Positions 1-8,526 are shown, numbered from the stretch's first letter. The stretch: DNA of 64,000 nt from Cognaticolwellia aestuarii (GCF_002000025.1 NZ_MUZV01000003.1:248001-312000), one strand, 5' to 3'. Notes: generated from the letters alone by a model not told the origin. Numbers and translations are program-made.

Positions 1-1
1 T

Positions 2-1351
2 ATGCTTAATGGCTCATTGCAACTGTCAGCAATTAGCAGCTTATCTTCTGAGGCTGTTGGGATAATGCTACTAGGCTCTATTCGTCAAGCGCAAAATGAA
101 ACGTTAATAAAAATTTCTGAAAACTCGTTTTTGTCGAACAATAATATCGCCATATTATCTGCTCAAAGCGCCGGTAATAAGAAACTACTTTCAATTAAAA
201 ACATCAAAAACTATCTGCAAGGTGATATAAAGCTTCAAGATCAACAGGCGATCCGGTTAGATTTGTCAATCGACAGCGTGGCGCATAAATTACAAGTTCC
301 AAAATATCTCAATATCAATAAATTAACCTTGAACAGCAAAATAACGGGCAATATAGATAACATTTCAATCACAACTCTTGCCAGCGCTGATCAGGTTCCA
401 CTAGGACAATTAGCGATTTCAGGCACTGCAGAGAAACCTCATATTACCCTCACCGCTAAGGCATTACCCTTAACTGACTTACTGTCACTTAATTTGCAAT
501 TGCCGGTAAAGGTAGCATTAGTCGACGGCACACTCAGTTATAGCGTTGCCGGTCAAGTCAGTGATTTATCTAACATTGCAAACACACCGTTGCTTATCTC
601 ATTAGGGCTAACGTCGGTCAGTGGAGAAGTTGAAGATATTTGGCTACAAGAACTAAATTGGCAGCAAAGCTTTAATTATTCTGCAGGCAAATTAACAACG
701 TATTCTGGTGTAGACGAAAACCTCACCATTGCTTTAATCGATACACCAACCCCAATCGCCAAACTGTCCATCACCACAGGATTAAGCTACCAAGAAGATT
801 TTAAAATCACGGCAAGTCAACTCAAAGGCGATATTTTAGGTGGCAGCTTTGCGATTCCAAGTATTCAGTGGCCATTAGAGCATAAGCATTCAGTTGACGT
901 TCAGCTTACCTCTATAGACTTAGAGCAAGTATTAGCATTAGATAAAAAGCAAGGCATTGTCGTCACCGGTAATGTCTCAGGCCAATTACCGATAATTTTT
1001 GATGGCGAAAAATACACCATGGAAAAAGGTGAGTTACATAACGTTACGCAAGGTCTTATCCAAGTAATGAATAACCCTGCAGTCGAAGAGCTAAAAGCAA
1101 ATAACAGCCAATTACAGTTAGCGTTTGATGCCTTGCAGAACTTACATTATCATCAACTGTCCTCTGATGTTTCTATGGCAGATGACGGCTACATGCTATT
1201 GGCAACGGTAATAAAAGGCCGTAACCCAGACATCGATAACGATGTAAATCTGAATTTGAACTTAAGCTATGATTTATTAGGCTTGCTTGAATCAATGTCA
1301 ATTACCGAACAATTTGAAGAACGTATTATCAAAGGTTTACAAAAACATTAA
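2..1351 (+). CDS. ydbH: YdbH family inner-membrane/periplasmic protein, C-terminal part (5' truncated by window edge)
   Basis: The reading frame is open from the first bases of the window, so the ATG at base 2 is probably internal and this is the C-terminal half of a protein that is about 880 residues in E. coli. The visible 449 residues are a long beta-rich, repeat-like chain of the kind seen in YdbH and other AsmA-like bridge proteins. Family knowledge: YdbH is one of three paralogous proteins (with TamB and YhdP) that move phospholipids between inner and outer membranes. Identification rests mainly on the two genes behind it, a YnbE-type lipoprotein and a YdbL/DUF1318 protein, which form the conserved ydbH-ynbE-ydbL operon. 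Only 9 bases separate it from ynbE. Confidence 0.8.
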   Translation: MLNGSLQLSAISSLSSEAVGIMLLGSIRQAQNETLIKISENSFLSNNNIAILSAQSAGNKKLLSIKNIKNYLQGDIKLQDQQAIRLDLSIDSVAHKLQVPKYLNINKLTLNSKITGNIDNISITTLASADQVPLGQLAISGTAEKPHITLTAKALPLTDLLSLNLQLPVKVALVDGTLSYSVAGQVSDLSNIANTPLLISLGLTSVSGEVEDIWLQELNWQQSFNYSAGKLTTYSGVDENLTIALIDTPTPIAKLSITTGLSYQEDFKITASQLKGDILGGSFAIPSIQWPLEHKHSVDVQLTSIDLEQVLALDKKQGIVVTGNVSGQLPIIFDGEKYTMEKGELHNVTQGLIQVMNNPAVEELKANNSQLQLAFDALQNLHYHQLSSDVSMADDGYMLLATVIKGRNPDIDNDVNLNLNLSYDLLGLLESMSITEQFEERIIKGLQKH

Positions 1352-1360
1352 GGAGTAAGT

Positions 1361-1543
1361 ATGAATAAAATACTAACCACTGTGTTAGCTATTTTTATAA
1401 TAAGTGGCTGTACACATAAGATAGAAGTCAGCGCAAAAGAGCCGATCACGATCAATTTAAACTTAAAAATAGATCATGAAATTAAAGTGAAAGTTGACAA
1501 ACAACTTGATGACATATTTAGTGATGATAGCGACGTATTTTAG
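1361..1543 (+). CDS. ynbE: YnbE family small outer-membrane lipoprotein
   Basis: This 60-residue protein starts with a lipoprotein signal peptide; the lipobox ISGC places the lipidated cysteine at residue 17. The rest is short, charged and contains an alternating 'KIDHEIKVKVDKQLDD' stretch typical of YnbE. Family knowledge: YnbE is an outer-membrane lipoprotein that partners YdbH to make a bridge between the membranes. A ribosome binding site AAGGAG lies just before the ATG. It is the middle gene of the ydbH-ynbE-ydbL operon, 9 bases before ydbL. Confidence 0.85.
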   Translation: MNKILTTVLAIFIISGCTHKIEVSAKEPITINLNLKIDHEIKVKVDKQLDDIFSDDSDVF

Positions 1544-1552
1544 GAGATAATC

Positions 1553-1906
1553 ATGAGTAAACTAAGTAGTAATATAACCAATAAACTAGTTAAAAAATTA
1601 ACCTGCGCGCTATTAGTATCAACCATGGCATTTTCAGCCTGGGCTATTTCACTTGATGATGCAAAGCAGCAAGGTTTAGTGGGTGAAATGCATAACGGTT
1701 ATTTAGGGGTAGTTGTAAACAGTGCAGAAGCAAAAAGTTTAGTGGCTAGCGTTAATAAAAAACGTAAAGAAATTTACCTTAATTTAGCCAGAAAGAATAA
1801 AATTACACTGCAGCAAGTTACTGCCTTAGCAGGCCAAAAAGCCCTAGCAAAAACACAGCCTGGTCACTTAATTCAAAATGCAGCAGGGCAATGGGTAAAG
1901 AAATAG
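1553..1906 (+). CDS. ydbL: YdbL family periplasmic protein (DUF1318)
   Basis: The 117-residue protein has a cleavable signal peptide (hydrophobic stretch about residues 17-31, ending at 'AWA'), so it should be periplasmic. The mature part, with 'LDDAKQQGLVGE' and 'GYLGVV', matches the DUF1318/YdbL family. Family knowledge: YdbL is encoded with YdbH and YnbE and is thought to modulate assembly of that bridge. A strong ribosome binding site (AGGAG) precedes the ATG. It is the last gene of the operon and is followed by a clear terminator. Confidence 0.85.
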   Translation: MSKLSSNITNKLVKKLTCALLVSTMAFSAWAISLDDAKQQGLVGEMHNGYLGVVVNSAEAKSLVASVNKKRKEIYLNLARKNKITLQQVTALAGQKALAKTQPGHLIQNAAGQWVKK

Positions 1907-1937
1907 TCAGCTGTTAATTAATAACCGATAAATCGAG

Positions 1938-1962
1938 AAAGGGACTAACGAGTCCCTTTTTT
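1938..1962 (+). terminator. Rho-independent terminator after ydbL
   Basis: A 9-bp stem (AAAGGGACT / AGTCCCTTT) with an AACG loop is followed by a run of T. It ends the ydbH-ynbE-ydbL operon and also lies between the converging ends of ydbL and the sigma-factor gene. Confidence 0.85.
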
Positions 1963-1983
1963 GGTTTTTATAACGCCTAATAT

Positions 1984-2523
1984 TTACCGGTCGGTATCAT
2001 CCATTTGCCCAGTCAAAAATTCAAGCACTCGTTTATGTCGCATTTTTACCGCAGACAGTTTCATTTCACAAATATCAGCAACTTCTTGAAACTCTAAACC
2101 TGTTCGGTAACGCAACAACATAATATTACGATCCACAAATGATAATCGCTCAAGCATGGTTGAAATTAACGCCGCTAAATCTTGTTCTGGCAATGTTGCT
2201 TCTAAGCTGTCTAAGTAATCATCATCATATTGCATAATATCCCAACGACGCTCTCTGATCTTATTAATGCATTCATGATGGGCAATTTTAAACAACCAAA
2301 CCTTAAACGACACTAGCCACTTAAAGCCTTTTAAATGGGTTAAGGCTTTAATAATAGTTTCCTGTACTGCATCTTCAGCATCAGATTGGTTATTTAGCAC
2401 CTTGACACAATAGCCCTTTAATTTAGGCAAGTAAGGGCTGATCAGCTGCTGAAAATAGCGCGTGTCATAAGGCAAGCTCTCTTGCACAAGTGCAACGAGC
2501 TGTCGTTCGTTAAACGAATTCAA
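1984..2523 (-). CDS. sigX: SigX-like ECF RNA polymerase sigma factor
   Basis: This 179-residue protein has sigma-70 region 2 (about residues 25-90, with 'DAEDAVQETIIKAL') and region 4.2 (about 125-172, 'LEFQEVADICEMKLSAVKMR'), and no region 1.1 or 3, as in ECF sigma factors. The region-4 stretch is strikingly close to Pseudomonas SigX as I remember it. Start is a TTG; no better start lies nearby. It follows the mechanosensitive-channel gene by 26 bases and is the third gene of a three-gene operon. No anti-sigma factor of the usual kind is adjacent. Inference: it responds to envelope or membrane state and drives its own operon and the divergent OmpA-type gene, because both share a 29-base promoter-like motif. 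Confidence 0.85.
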   Translation of the reverse strand: MNSFNERQLVALVQESLPYDTRYFQQLISPYLPKLKGYCVKVLNNQSDAEDAVQETIIKALTHLKGFKWLVSFKVWLFKIAHHECINKIRERRWDIMQYDDDYLDSLEATLPEQDLAALISTMLERLSFVDRNIMLLRYRTGLEFQEVADICEMKLSAVKMRHKRVLEFLTGQMDDTDR

Positions 2524-2549
2524 ATCAAAAGTAACCTATTTCCTACAAT

Positions 2550-3374
2550 TTATTGTTTCGTTACTTTATTCGCCAACAAAAACGTATTGGGTACAGTAAT
2601 AATTGCTTCGCCTTCAGCCATCACCTTACTGGCAACACTACCAATTGAAACTAAAGCCCCTTTAACTTCCTGTACTTCAATGTTGTCACCAATTTGATAC
2701 ATCTCTCTGAGATACACCCCAGCGACAACTTCTTGTGCCATTGATTTTGTTCCAATCCCCAAAGAAATAGCAGCAGCAAGGCCAACACTAGCAATAACCA
2801 CTGAAAGAATATTATTGAGTAGTGATACATCAATATCTAACTGCGTAATCGACAATGAAACAGTGATGACAATAATAATGCCGCGACACACTTCTGCAAC
2901 AGAGCGGCCATAATCAACGCCGGTATTTTTAGCCGCAATTTTTACACCATTGAAAACAATTTGGGCAACAAAAAAACCACACAGCAATACGGCTAAAGCT
3001 GCCAATAATTTAGGCAAAAACAGAGCAAGTGTGTCAATTAAACCAGACAGCATCTTAAGGCCGACAATATCCAATGCGGCCAATAAAAATATTAATAAGA
3101 TAAAGGTAGATATTATACTGGCAACCACTTGGCTACCTTGAACATTAATATCCATTTTTTTTAGCAAAGCCTCAAGGCCAAGTTTATCCAAAAATGTATT
3201 AAAGCCAATTTTGATTAACGATTTATTAAGTAGTCGCTTCACTAAAGAAGCAATGGCCCAACCAACAAGTAAAAATAAAATAGCGACAATGAGATCCGGC
3301 ATAAAAGTTACCACTTTATGCCAAACAGCCATCAGACCCGTATAGGTTTTTTCTGAGATATTTTCGGTTTCCAT
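2550..3374 (-). CDS. cmpX: CmpX-like small-conductance mechanosensitive channel family protein
   Basis: The 274-residue inner-membrane protein has four or so hydrophobic helices (about residues 25-45, 80-105, 110-135, 155-175), including the 'conserved TM helix' repeats found in one MscS subfamily. A glycine/alanine-rich pore-like helix (about 187-207) and a short MscS beta domain ending 'VTVPNTFLLANKVTKQ'-like complete it. It ends soon after the beta domain, so the large C-terminal cage of MscS is missing. The start overlaps the stop of the upstream small gene, so the two are translationally coupled. Gene order (small protein, channel, ECF sigma) matches cfrX-cmpX-sigX of Pseudomonas, which supports the CmpX name. 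Confidence 0.85.
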   Translation of the reverse strand: METENISEKTYTGLMAVWHKVVTFMPDLIVAILFLLVGWAIASLVKRLLNKSLIKIGFNTFLDKLGLEALLKKMDINVQGSQVVASIISTFILLIFLLAALDIVGLKMLSGLIDTLALFLPKLLAALAVLLCGFFVAQIVFNGVKIAAKNTGVDYGRSVAEVCRGIIIVITVSLSITQLDIDVSLLNNILSVVIASVGLAAAISLGIGTKSMAQEVVAGVYLREMYQIGDNIEVQEVKGALVSIGSVASKVMAEGEAIITVPNTFLLANKVTKQ

Positions 3375-3610
3375 TATTTTTTCCTATTACTGTTAGCCAT
3401 ATTTTTAAAAACAGGCTTTAAAATTTTCATAAATATGCTAGCAAAAACCACCCAAATAGAGGCCATGCCAAGCGCAATTAAATCTTTACTGCCCTGCTGT
3501 ACATTTGCAGTTGTCACCGCACGCTTAAATAATTCTTCATCAGGTGTCGCAAAAGCAATGTCATCATCTTGCTCAAACTGATCTTTTAAGTTTTGTTCTA
3601 TGTTGTTCAT
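3374..3610 (-). CDS. cfrX: Small single-pass membrane protein, CfrX-like by position
   Basis: The 78-residue product has a charged N-terminal half and one transmembrane helix (about residues 44-63), then a basic tail. I chose the ATG at 3610 because GGGG lies 5-8 bases before it; a longer version would need an upstream TTG. The function is not known. Position and size match cfrX, the first gene before cmpX and sigX in Pseudomonas, but I cannot confirm homology from sequence alone. With one helix and a soluble N-terminus it could serve as a membrane tether or as a regulator of the sigma factor two genes downstream; that is speculation. Confidence 0.6.
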   Translation of the reverse strand: MNNIEQNLKDQFEQDDDIAFATPDEELFKRAVTTANVQQGSKDLIALGMASIWVVFASIFMKILKPVFKNMANSNRKK

Positions 3611-3654
3611 TATTTTCCCCAAGCAAATAACTAATAACTTTGCTGCTTTTATTA

Positions 3655-3683
3655 ATAACGATTTTTATCTGTAAAAGTCACAA
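3655..3683 (-). promoter_or_regulatory. Candidate SigX-type ECF promoter of the cfrX-cmpX-sigX operon
   Basis: On the minus strand the sequence reads TTGTGACTTTTAC, nine bases, TCGTTAT. The same two boxes with the same nine-base spacing lie before the divergent OmpA-type gene. The motif ends about 45 bases before the cfrX start. A -35/-10 pair shared by an ECF sigma operon and its neighbour suggests autoregulation. Confidence 0.65.
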
Positions 3684-3908
3684 TTACTTTACTTTCATGA
3701 ATAAAATAATCTGTCGCTAAAAGCAAGGTGGCAAATTCTAGTGTATTTTGCGTATTATTGTTACGAATAGATGAACTTTAAGGACGAATAAGCCAAGTAT
3801 TGTTACTTAGGGATGTGTCATTATTTATTTTTCAGCACTAGCTAAAGTTTGTGCTAGCAGCACTTACCTATCGGCAAAATCAATACTTTGAAATAAATAA
3901 TAATTAAT
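3684..3908. other. Divergent intergenic region between the sigX operon and the OmpA-type gene
   Basis: The full gap (3611-3987) holds the two matching promoter motifs near its edges. The stretch between them is AT-rich, has no ORF I believe in, and shows only a weak inverted repeat around GCACTAGC and GCTAGCAGC at about 3835-3863. Confidence 0.5.
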
Positions 3909-3937
3909 TTGTGACTTTTACCCATTCTCCTCGTTAT
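3909..3937 (+). promoter_or_regulatory. Candidate SigX-type ECF promoter of the OmpA/OprF-like gene
   Basis: The plus strand reads TTGTGACTTTTAC, nine bases, TCGTTAT, identical in both boxes and in spacing to the motif before the sigX operon, although the nine-base spacers differ. A start point about 7 bases after the second box would leave a 5' leader of about 45 bases with ribosome binding site AAGGA. Confidence 0.65.
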
Positions 3938-3987
3938 AGAGGATAGAAACTAATAAAAAGTATTTATCTCTAAGCAAGGAATTACCT

Positions 3988-5028
3988 ATGAAAGCATTTA
4001 AAATCTCTCTACTAGCAGCCCTTATCAGTTCACCACTCGCTGCAGAAAATATCGATAAAACATGGGAGCTTGGTGTATTTGGCGACTATATAAAGTCAAG
4101 CACCAATAAAGAAACAGACAATGATTGGCAGCAAATTGAAGCCGGAAAATCTATCGGTATCGATTTACAGAAAATAATTAATGACTACTGGGATGTTCGC
4201 TTTGAAGTTGCCAAAACTCGTTATGAAATTCAAGACGGTGGAGATCATGATTACGGCACACGTGCTGGCCTTGATGCCATTTACAAGTTAGAAGATAGCG
4301 ATTTATACCTCTTTGCTGGTGTAAAACGCTTTCGTAATGAACGAAGCTACAACGCTGTAAATGTTGGTGCAGGTTACAACTTTCAAGTCAGCGATCGTTT
4401 TTCACTTTACAGTGAAGCAGTCGTTTATAGAGATCTAGACTATGGTTTTACCGATCAAGGTATAAAGTTAGGTGTAAAGTATGCATTTGGTGATGCTAAA
4501 CAAGCACCAGTAATGGCTAAACCTAAAACCGTTGTGGCTGCTAAGCCTGTGATCAAAGATAGCGATAATGATGGTGTACGTGACGCTATTGATCGTTGTG
4601 ATAATACGCCATCTACAGTAAAAGTAGATTCTACCGGTTGTACATTGTATTCAGAGCATGAAGTAGAAATTAAGCTAAATATAGCATTCGCTAATAACAG
4701 CTCTATCGTTCAACCTGCTTTAGTTGATGATATTCAAAGATTAGCGGACTTTATGAAAGAATATAAACAAACCTCAGTAGAGATAGAAGGACACAGCTCT
4801 GCAACAGGCAGCGCCGATTACAACTTAATGTTGTCGAAAAAACGTGCCGATGCCGTGAAAAGCATTTTAGTGAATAAGTTCAACATTGAAAGCAGTCGCT
4901 TAACCACCAAAGGTTATGGCCAAGAGCAATTACTTTCAACAGAAAACACCGTCACAGCGCATAAGTTAAACCGACGCGTAGTTGCAAAAATTACGACTAG
5001 CACTAAAAAAGTAATTTCAAAAAACTAA
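3988..5028 (+). CDS. OmpA/OprF family outer-membrane porin with thrombospondin type-3 repeat
   Basis: The 346-residue protein has a signal peptide (residues 1-19, 'SPLAA'), an eight-strand-type beta-barrel region (about 22-168), a proline/alanine linker with a calcium-binding type-3 repeat ('DSDNDGVRDAIDRCD', 191-205), and an OmpA C-terminal peptidoglycan-binding domain (about 226-340) with the usual 'NxxLSxxRAxxV' and 'GYGxxxP'-like elements. This layout is that of OprF. It should anchor the outer membrane to peptidoglycan. It is divergent from the cfrX-cmpX-sigX operon; in Pseudomonas oprF lies directly after sigX. The shared promoter motif makes control by the neighbouring ECF sigma factor likely. 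Confidence 0.9.
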   Translation: MKAFKISLLAALISSPLAAENIDKTWELGVFGDYIKSSTNKETDNDWQQIEAGKSIGIDLQKIINDYWDVRFEVAKTRYEIQDGGDHDYGTRAGLDAIYKLEDSDLYLFAGVKRFRNERSYNAVNVGAGYNFQVSDRFSLYSEAVVYRDLDYGFTDQGIKLGVKYAFGDAKQAPVMAKPKTVVAAKPVIKDSDNDGVRDAIDRCDNTPSTVKVDSTGCTLYSEHEVEIKLNIAFANNSSIVQPALVDDIQRLADFMKEYKQTSVEIEGHSSATGSADYNLMLSKKRADAVKSILVNKFNIESSRLTTKGYGQEQLLSTENTVTAHKLNRRVVAKITTSTKKVISKN

Positions 5029-5059
5029 TACTTAGGTAGTTAAGTAATATCTCGTTAAT

Positions 5060-5090
5060 AAAAACAATGCCAGATATGGCATTGTTTTTT
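5060..5090 (+). terminator. Rho-independent terminator after the OmpA-type gene
   Basis: An 11-bp stem (AAAACAATGCC / GGCATTGTTTT) with a six-base loop is followed by a T run. Confidence 0.85.
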
Positions 5091-5675
5091 ATTTTATATA
5101 TGTATTTTCTATTGATATCTCACGGTAAGCATAGTAATGAAAAAAGTAAAATTAACCGCATCAACCTTAAATTTTATCGCTAAAAATATAAAAAATAATG
5201 CTGACTCTTGCTCTTACCCTTTACGTACCCGCAACGCTGAATCGTCAATAAACGTCAGTAAAAATCATCAAATAACCACCGCTAGCAAATCAAAATCATA
5301 ATATTTGCTACCAGCCTTAGTCTTTAATACTCAGTGTATAAGCTATAAAATCGAAGCACGTTATCTCTTCAGTCACGACTCAGAAAATACCTCATTCACG
5401 CCCGCGCATAACCCCAGGGAGTAAATCCTTACGGCAATTAACCTGCTTAATATGCGTTCTAGCCAGAGCTTTATCAGCAAAATATTTAACAGAAATTTAG
5501 TTTATAGCCTAGCTTAACTTTACCCGTGTAACTATCAATAGCGCAGTATGATAAATCAATCTGTTTTATTCTAAGTTTAGCTACTTTCCCTGAAGTACCT
5601 GTTTGTTAACAGTATTGTTAGCTTTGGAGCCTCAAGACCTATGACTCTACATTGTTGATATGAAAATACAGACAT
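5091..5675. other. Gene-poor interval of about 580 bases
   Basis: No convincing gene is visible between the porin terminator and the tRNA terminator. A 54-codon frame starts with ATG at 5137 and stops at 5301; its product is rich in K, S, N and T, has only a weak GGTAAG ribosome binding site, and shows no signal or domain. I do not call it a gene. Confidence 0.5.
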
Positions 5676-5719
5676 AAAAAAACCGGAACACCTTAATGAT
5701 AAAGGTTATTCCGGTTTTT
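5676..5719 (-). terminator. Rho-independent terminator after secG / tRNA-Leu
   Basis: A long stem built from AAAAACCGGAA and TTCCGGTTTTT with an inner ACCTT/AAGGT pair, flanked by A on one side and T on the other, lies directly after the tRNA on the minus strand. Confidence 0.8.
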
Positions 5720-5743
5720 ATTGGTTCTAGTAGAACCTGTATT

Positions 5744-5828
5744 TGGTGCAGATAGAGAGACTCGAACTCTCACGCCCTAAGGCACCACCCCCTCAAGGTG
5801 GCGCGTCTACCAATTCCGCCATATCTGC
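5744..5828 (-). tRNA. leuU: tRNA-Leu (anticodon GAG)
   Basis: On the minus strand an 85-base class II tRNA begins GCAGATATGGCGGAATTGG and ends with TTCGAGTC in the T arm, the acceptor partner TATCTGC, discriminator A and an encoded CCA. The anticodon stem CCACC/GGTGG encloses loop TTGAGGG, so the anticodon is GAG. The long variable arm is as expected for leucine. In E. coli the tRNA-Leu(GAG) gene leuU also lies right after secG, so both sequence and position agree. Confidence 0.97.
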
Positions 5829-5840
5829 AAATTTTTTAAA

Positions 5841-6236
5841 CTAGCCTGGTACGTCGCTATCTTTTTCTGTCACTGTGTCACTACTTGGCACATCAGAGTT
5901 GTTCACTTTTGGTTCAACACTGTCAGTTGGAATCGCATCAGTTGCAGGTGCTACTTGTCCAGCAGGAACGTCTATGTTATTCCATTCATCTGTTGCTTTA
6001 ACACGATTAGCCGTTAAGTTACCTAATACTAAACTAATAACAAAAAAAGCAATCGCTAAGTAAGTAGTCGCTTTAGTTAAGAAGTTACCAGAACCGCTTG
6101 AACCAAAGATGGTTGCTGATGAACCAGCACCGAATGATGCGCCCATATCAGCACCTTTACCTTGCTGAATCAGCACTAAGCCAATTAAACATAAAGCAAC
6201 GATCAAATACACTACAATTAACACTTGATACAACAT
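5841..6236 (-). CDS. secG: SecG, protein-export membrane subunit
   Basis: The 131-residue protein has two transmembrane helices (about residues 4-24 and 56-76) separated by the glycine-rich 'QQGKGADMGASFGAGSSATIFGS'-type loop that marks SecG. It is the small accessory subunit of the SecYEG translocon in the inner membrane. The C-terminal tail after residue 80 is acidic and longer than the minimal family core, which is common. It lies four bases after tpiA and just before tRNA-Leu(GAG), the usual gammaproteobacterial order. Confidence 0.95.
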   Translation of the reverse strand: MLYQVLIVVYLIVALCLIGLVLIQQGKGADMGASFGAGSSATIFGSSGSGNFLTKATTYLAIAFFVISLVLGNLTANRVKATDEWNNIDVPAGQVAPATDAIPTDSVEPKVNNSDVPSSDTVTEKDSDVPG

Positions 6237-6240
6237 TTTA

Positions 6241-7008
6241 TTATCCCTTTGCTGCTGAGCAAATTACTTTGAATTCATCAGCTTTTAAACTAGCACCGCC
6301 GATTAATCCACCATCGATATCAGCTTGTGCAAATAATTCTTCACAGTTTGTCGCATTGACACTGCCACCATACAACAATGGCACTCTAACTGCGACGTTT
6401 TCATCAATTTTCGCGATAAATTCTCGAATAAACTGATGCGTTGCTTGCGCCATTTCTGGCGATGCTGTTTTTCCTGTACCTATTGCCCAAACAGGCTCGT
6501 ACGCAATAACAACATCTTTAAAATTTTCAATACCTATTTCGTCAATCACCGGCTGTAATTGCGCGGCTAAAACGACTTCGGTTTGCTCTGCTATTCGCTC
6601 TTCTTCGCTCTCACCTATGCATAAGATAGGTTTAAGGTTTGCTGCTAGCGTTGCTTTCACTTTTTGCGCAACTAAACTACTCGATTCTTTATATATACTA
6701 CGACGTTCTGAGTGTCCTAGTATGACATAATTAACACCAACTTCTTGTAACATTGAGGTTGATACTTCACCAGTAAATGCACCTTTAGCATGCTCATTTA
6801 AGTTTTGTGCTCCTAAACTGAAAGCCTTTGGCAACTTCATTTCAGTGCTGACTAAATTAAATGCCGCTAAGTAAGGAAAGCTTGGACAGACAACAACTTC
6901 AACATTTTCATTTAACGTTAAACTGTTTAACTCTGAAACCATTGAGTTGACTAATGCTAAACTGCCATTCATTTTCCAGTTTGCTGCAACTATTGCGCGT
7001 CTATTCAT
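6241..7008 (-). CDS. tpiA: Triosephosphate isomerase
   Basis: The 255-residue protein is a full-length TIM barrel. Visible signatures are 'AANWKMNGS' with the catalytic lysine near residue 12, 'ILGHSERR' with the electrophilic histidine, 'AYEPVWAIGTGKTAS' with the catalytic glutamate, and 'LYGGSVN' and 'GGLIGGASL' for phosphate binding. It interconverts dihydroxyacetone phosphate and glyceraldehyde-3-phosphate in the cytoplasm. A good ribosome binding site (AGGA) precedes the ATG. It lies between glmM and secG and is probably cotranscribed with secG. Confidence 0.97.
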   Translation of the reverse strand: MNRRAIVAANWKMNGSLALVNSMVSELNSLTLNENVEVVVCPSFPYLAAFNLVSTEMKLPKAFSLGAQNLNEHAKGAFTGEVSTSMLQEVGVNYVILGHSERRSIYKESSSLVAQKVKATLAANLKPILCIGESEEERIAEQTEVVLAAQLQPVIDEIGIENFKDVVIAYEPVWAIGTGKTASPEMAQATHQFIREFIAKIDENVAVRVPLLYGGSVNATNCEELFAQADIDGGLIGGASLKADEFKVICSAAKG

Positions 7009-7135
7009 TTTTCATTCCTAAATCAAAGCGGCGAGATATTAACTAACCTGTCGACAAGATACAAGTCTTTCAAGCAATATCTTGTTCAATTGCCTAATAT
7101 TTATTCGACATATGTAAATGGCCAAATTATTACCA

Positions 7136-8473
7136 CTAACATGCAAGCTTAACGGCGTCAGCAATATTGTTTGCTAAAGCCGTAACTTCGTCGTGTTCTG
7201 GGCCTTCAACCATAACTCTGATCAGTGGTTCAGTGCCTGATTTTCTCAACAGTACACGCCCACGACCCGTGAGGATTGCATTAACTTTGTCAACAGCCGC
7301 CACAACATCATCATTAACTAATGGATCGCTATCACCAGAAAATCTAACATTAACTAATACTTGTGGTAATTTAGTCATACCTTGGCGTAATTCAAATAAG
7401 CTTTTACCCGTATTACAAATAGCGGTTAAAACATTCAAAGCAGCAATAATGCCATCACCGGTTGATGTATGGTTTAAATTGATGACATGGCCAGAGTTTT
7501 CTGCCCCTAATTGCCAACCTTTTTGCTTAAGCATTTCCATAACATAGCGATCGCCCACTTTACTACGAGCAAACGGAACGCCCATATCAGCAAGAGCAAG
7601 CTCTAGGCCCATATTACTCATTAAGGTACCCACAACACCACCATCGATATTACCACTTTGTAAATCATTACAAGCAATGACATAAACAGATTCATCGCCA
7701 TCAATAACATAGCCGGTATGATCTACCATCATCAAACGGTCACCATCACCATCTAAAGCAATACCTAGGTCTGCTTGATGATCAACAACCGCAGCGCTTA
7801 TTGCCGCCATCGAGGTTGCGCCACATTCATGATTAATATTAGTGCCATTGGGCGCCGTTCCGATTTCGACCACTTCAGCACCTAACTCACGAAAAACATT
7901 AGGGGCAATGTGATACGTGGCACCATTTGCGCAATCGACAACTATTTTCATGCCTTTTAATGAATATTGGCTTGGAAAATTACTTTTACAAAATTCAATA
8001 TAACGACCGGCAGCATCAGCTATGCGATTAGCTTTACCTAAGTGAGCAGACTCTACACAGCCCATGTCTTTATCAAGTTCGGCTTCAATAGCTAACTCAA
8101 CATCGTCTGGTAACTTTTGTCCGTCTTGAGAAAAGAATTTGATACCATTGTCGTAAAAAGGGTTATGTGAGGCACTGATCACAATACCGGCTTCAGCACG
8201 AAAGGTTTTAGTTAAGTAAGCAATACCTGGCGTAGGCATTGGCCCTAATAAACCAATATCAATGCCAGCTGCTGAGAATCCTGCTTCTAGCGCAGACTCT
8301 AACATGTAACCTGATATGCGGGTGTCTTTACCAATAAGTACTTTTTTGGTGCCTTGCGCGGCTAAAACACGTCCTGCGGCATAACCTAACTTCATAACAA
8401 ATTGTGGGGTAATTGGGTATTGTCCGACTAAACCACGAATTCCATCGGTACCAAAATATCTTCTTTCTGACAT
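7136..8473 (-). CDS. glmM: Phosphoglucosamine mutase
   Basis: The 445-residue protein converts glucosamine-6-phosphate to glucosamine-1-phosphate for UDP-GlcNAc, peptidoglycan and LPS synthesis. It begins '[13 protein letters not shown]', carries the phosphoserine loop '[16 protein letters not shown]', the metal-binding 'DGDGDR' and the C-terminal phosphate-binding '[15 protein letters not shown]'. I placed the start at 8473 because GGAG stands six bases before that ATG; an ATG four codons further upstream is in frame but forms part of that ribosome binding site. It sits in the conserved rlmE-ftsH-folP-glmM order. Confidence 0.97.
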   Translation of the reverse strand: MSERRYFGTDGIRGLVGQYPITPQFVMKLGYAAGRVLAAQGTKKVLIGKDTRISGYMLESALEAGFSAAGIDIGLLGPMPTPGIAYLTKTFRAEAGIVISASHNPFYDNGIKFFSQDGQKLPDDVELAIEAELDKDMGCVESAHLGKANRIADAAGRYIEFCKSNFPSQYSLKGMKIVVDCANGATYHIAPNVFRELGAEVVEIGTAPNGTNINHECGATSMAAISAAVVDHQADLGIALDGDGDRLMMVDHTGYVIDGDESVYVIACNDLQSGNIDGGVVGTLMSNMGLELALADMGVPFARSKVGDRYVMEMLKQKGWQLGAENSGHVINLNHTSTGDGIIAALNVLTAICNTGKSLFELRQGMTKLPQVLVNVRFSGDSDPLVNDDVVAAVDKVNAILTGRGRVLLRKSGTEPLIRVMVEGPEHDEVTALANNIADAVKLAC

Positions 8474-8526
8474 GAGTTTCTCCATTACGCTAATGGCTTA
8501 CCTATTAGCTTTTTGACCCTAGCTGT

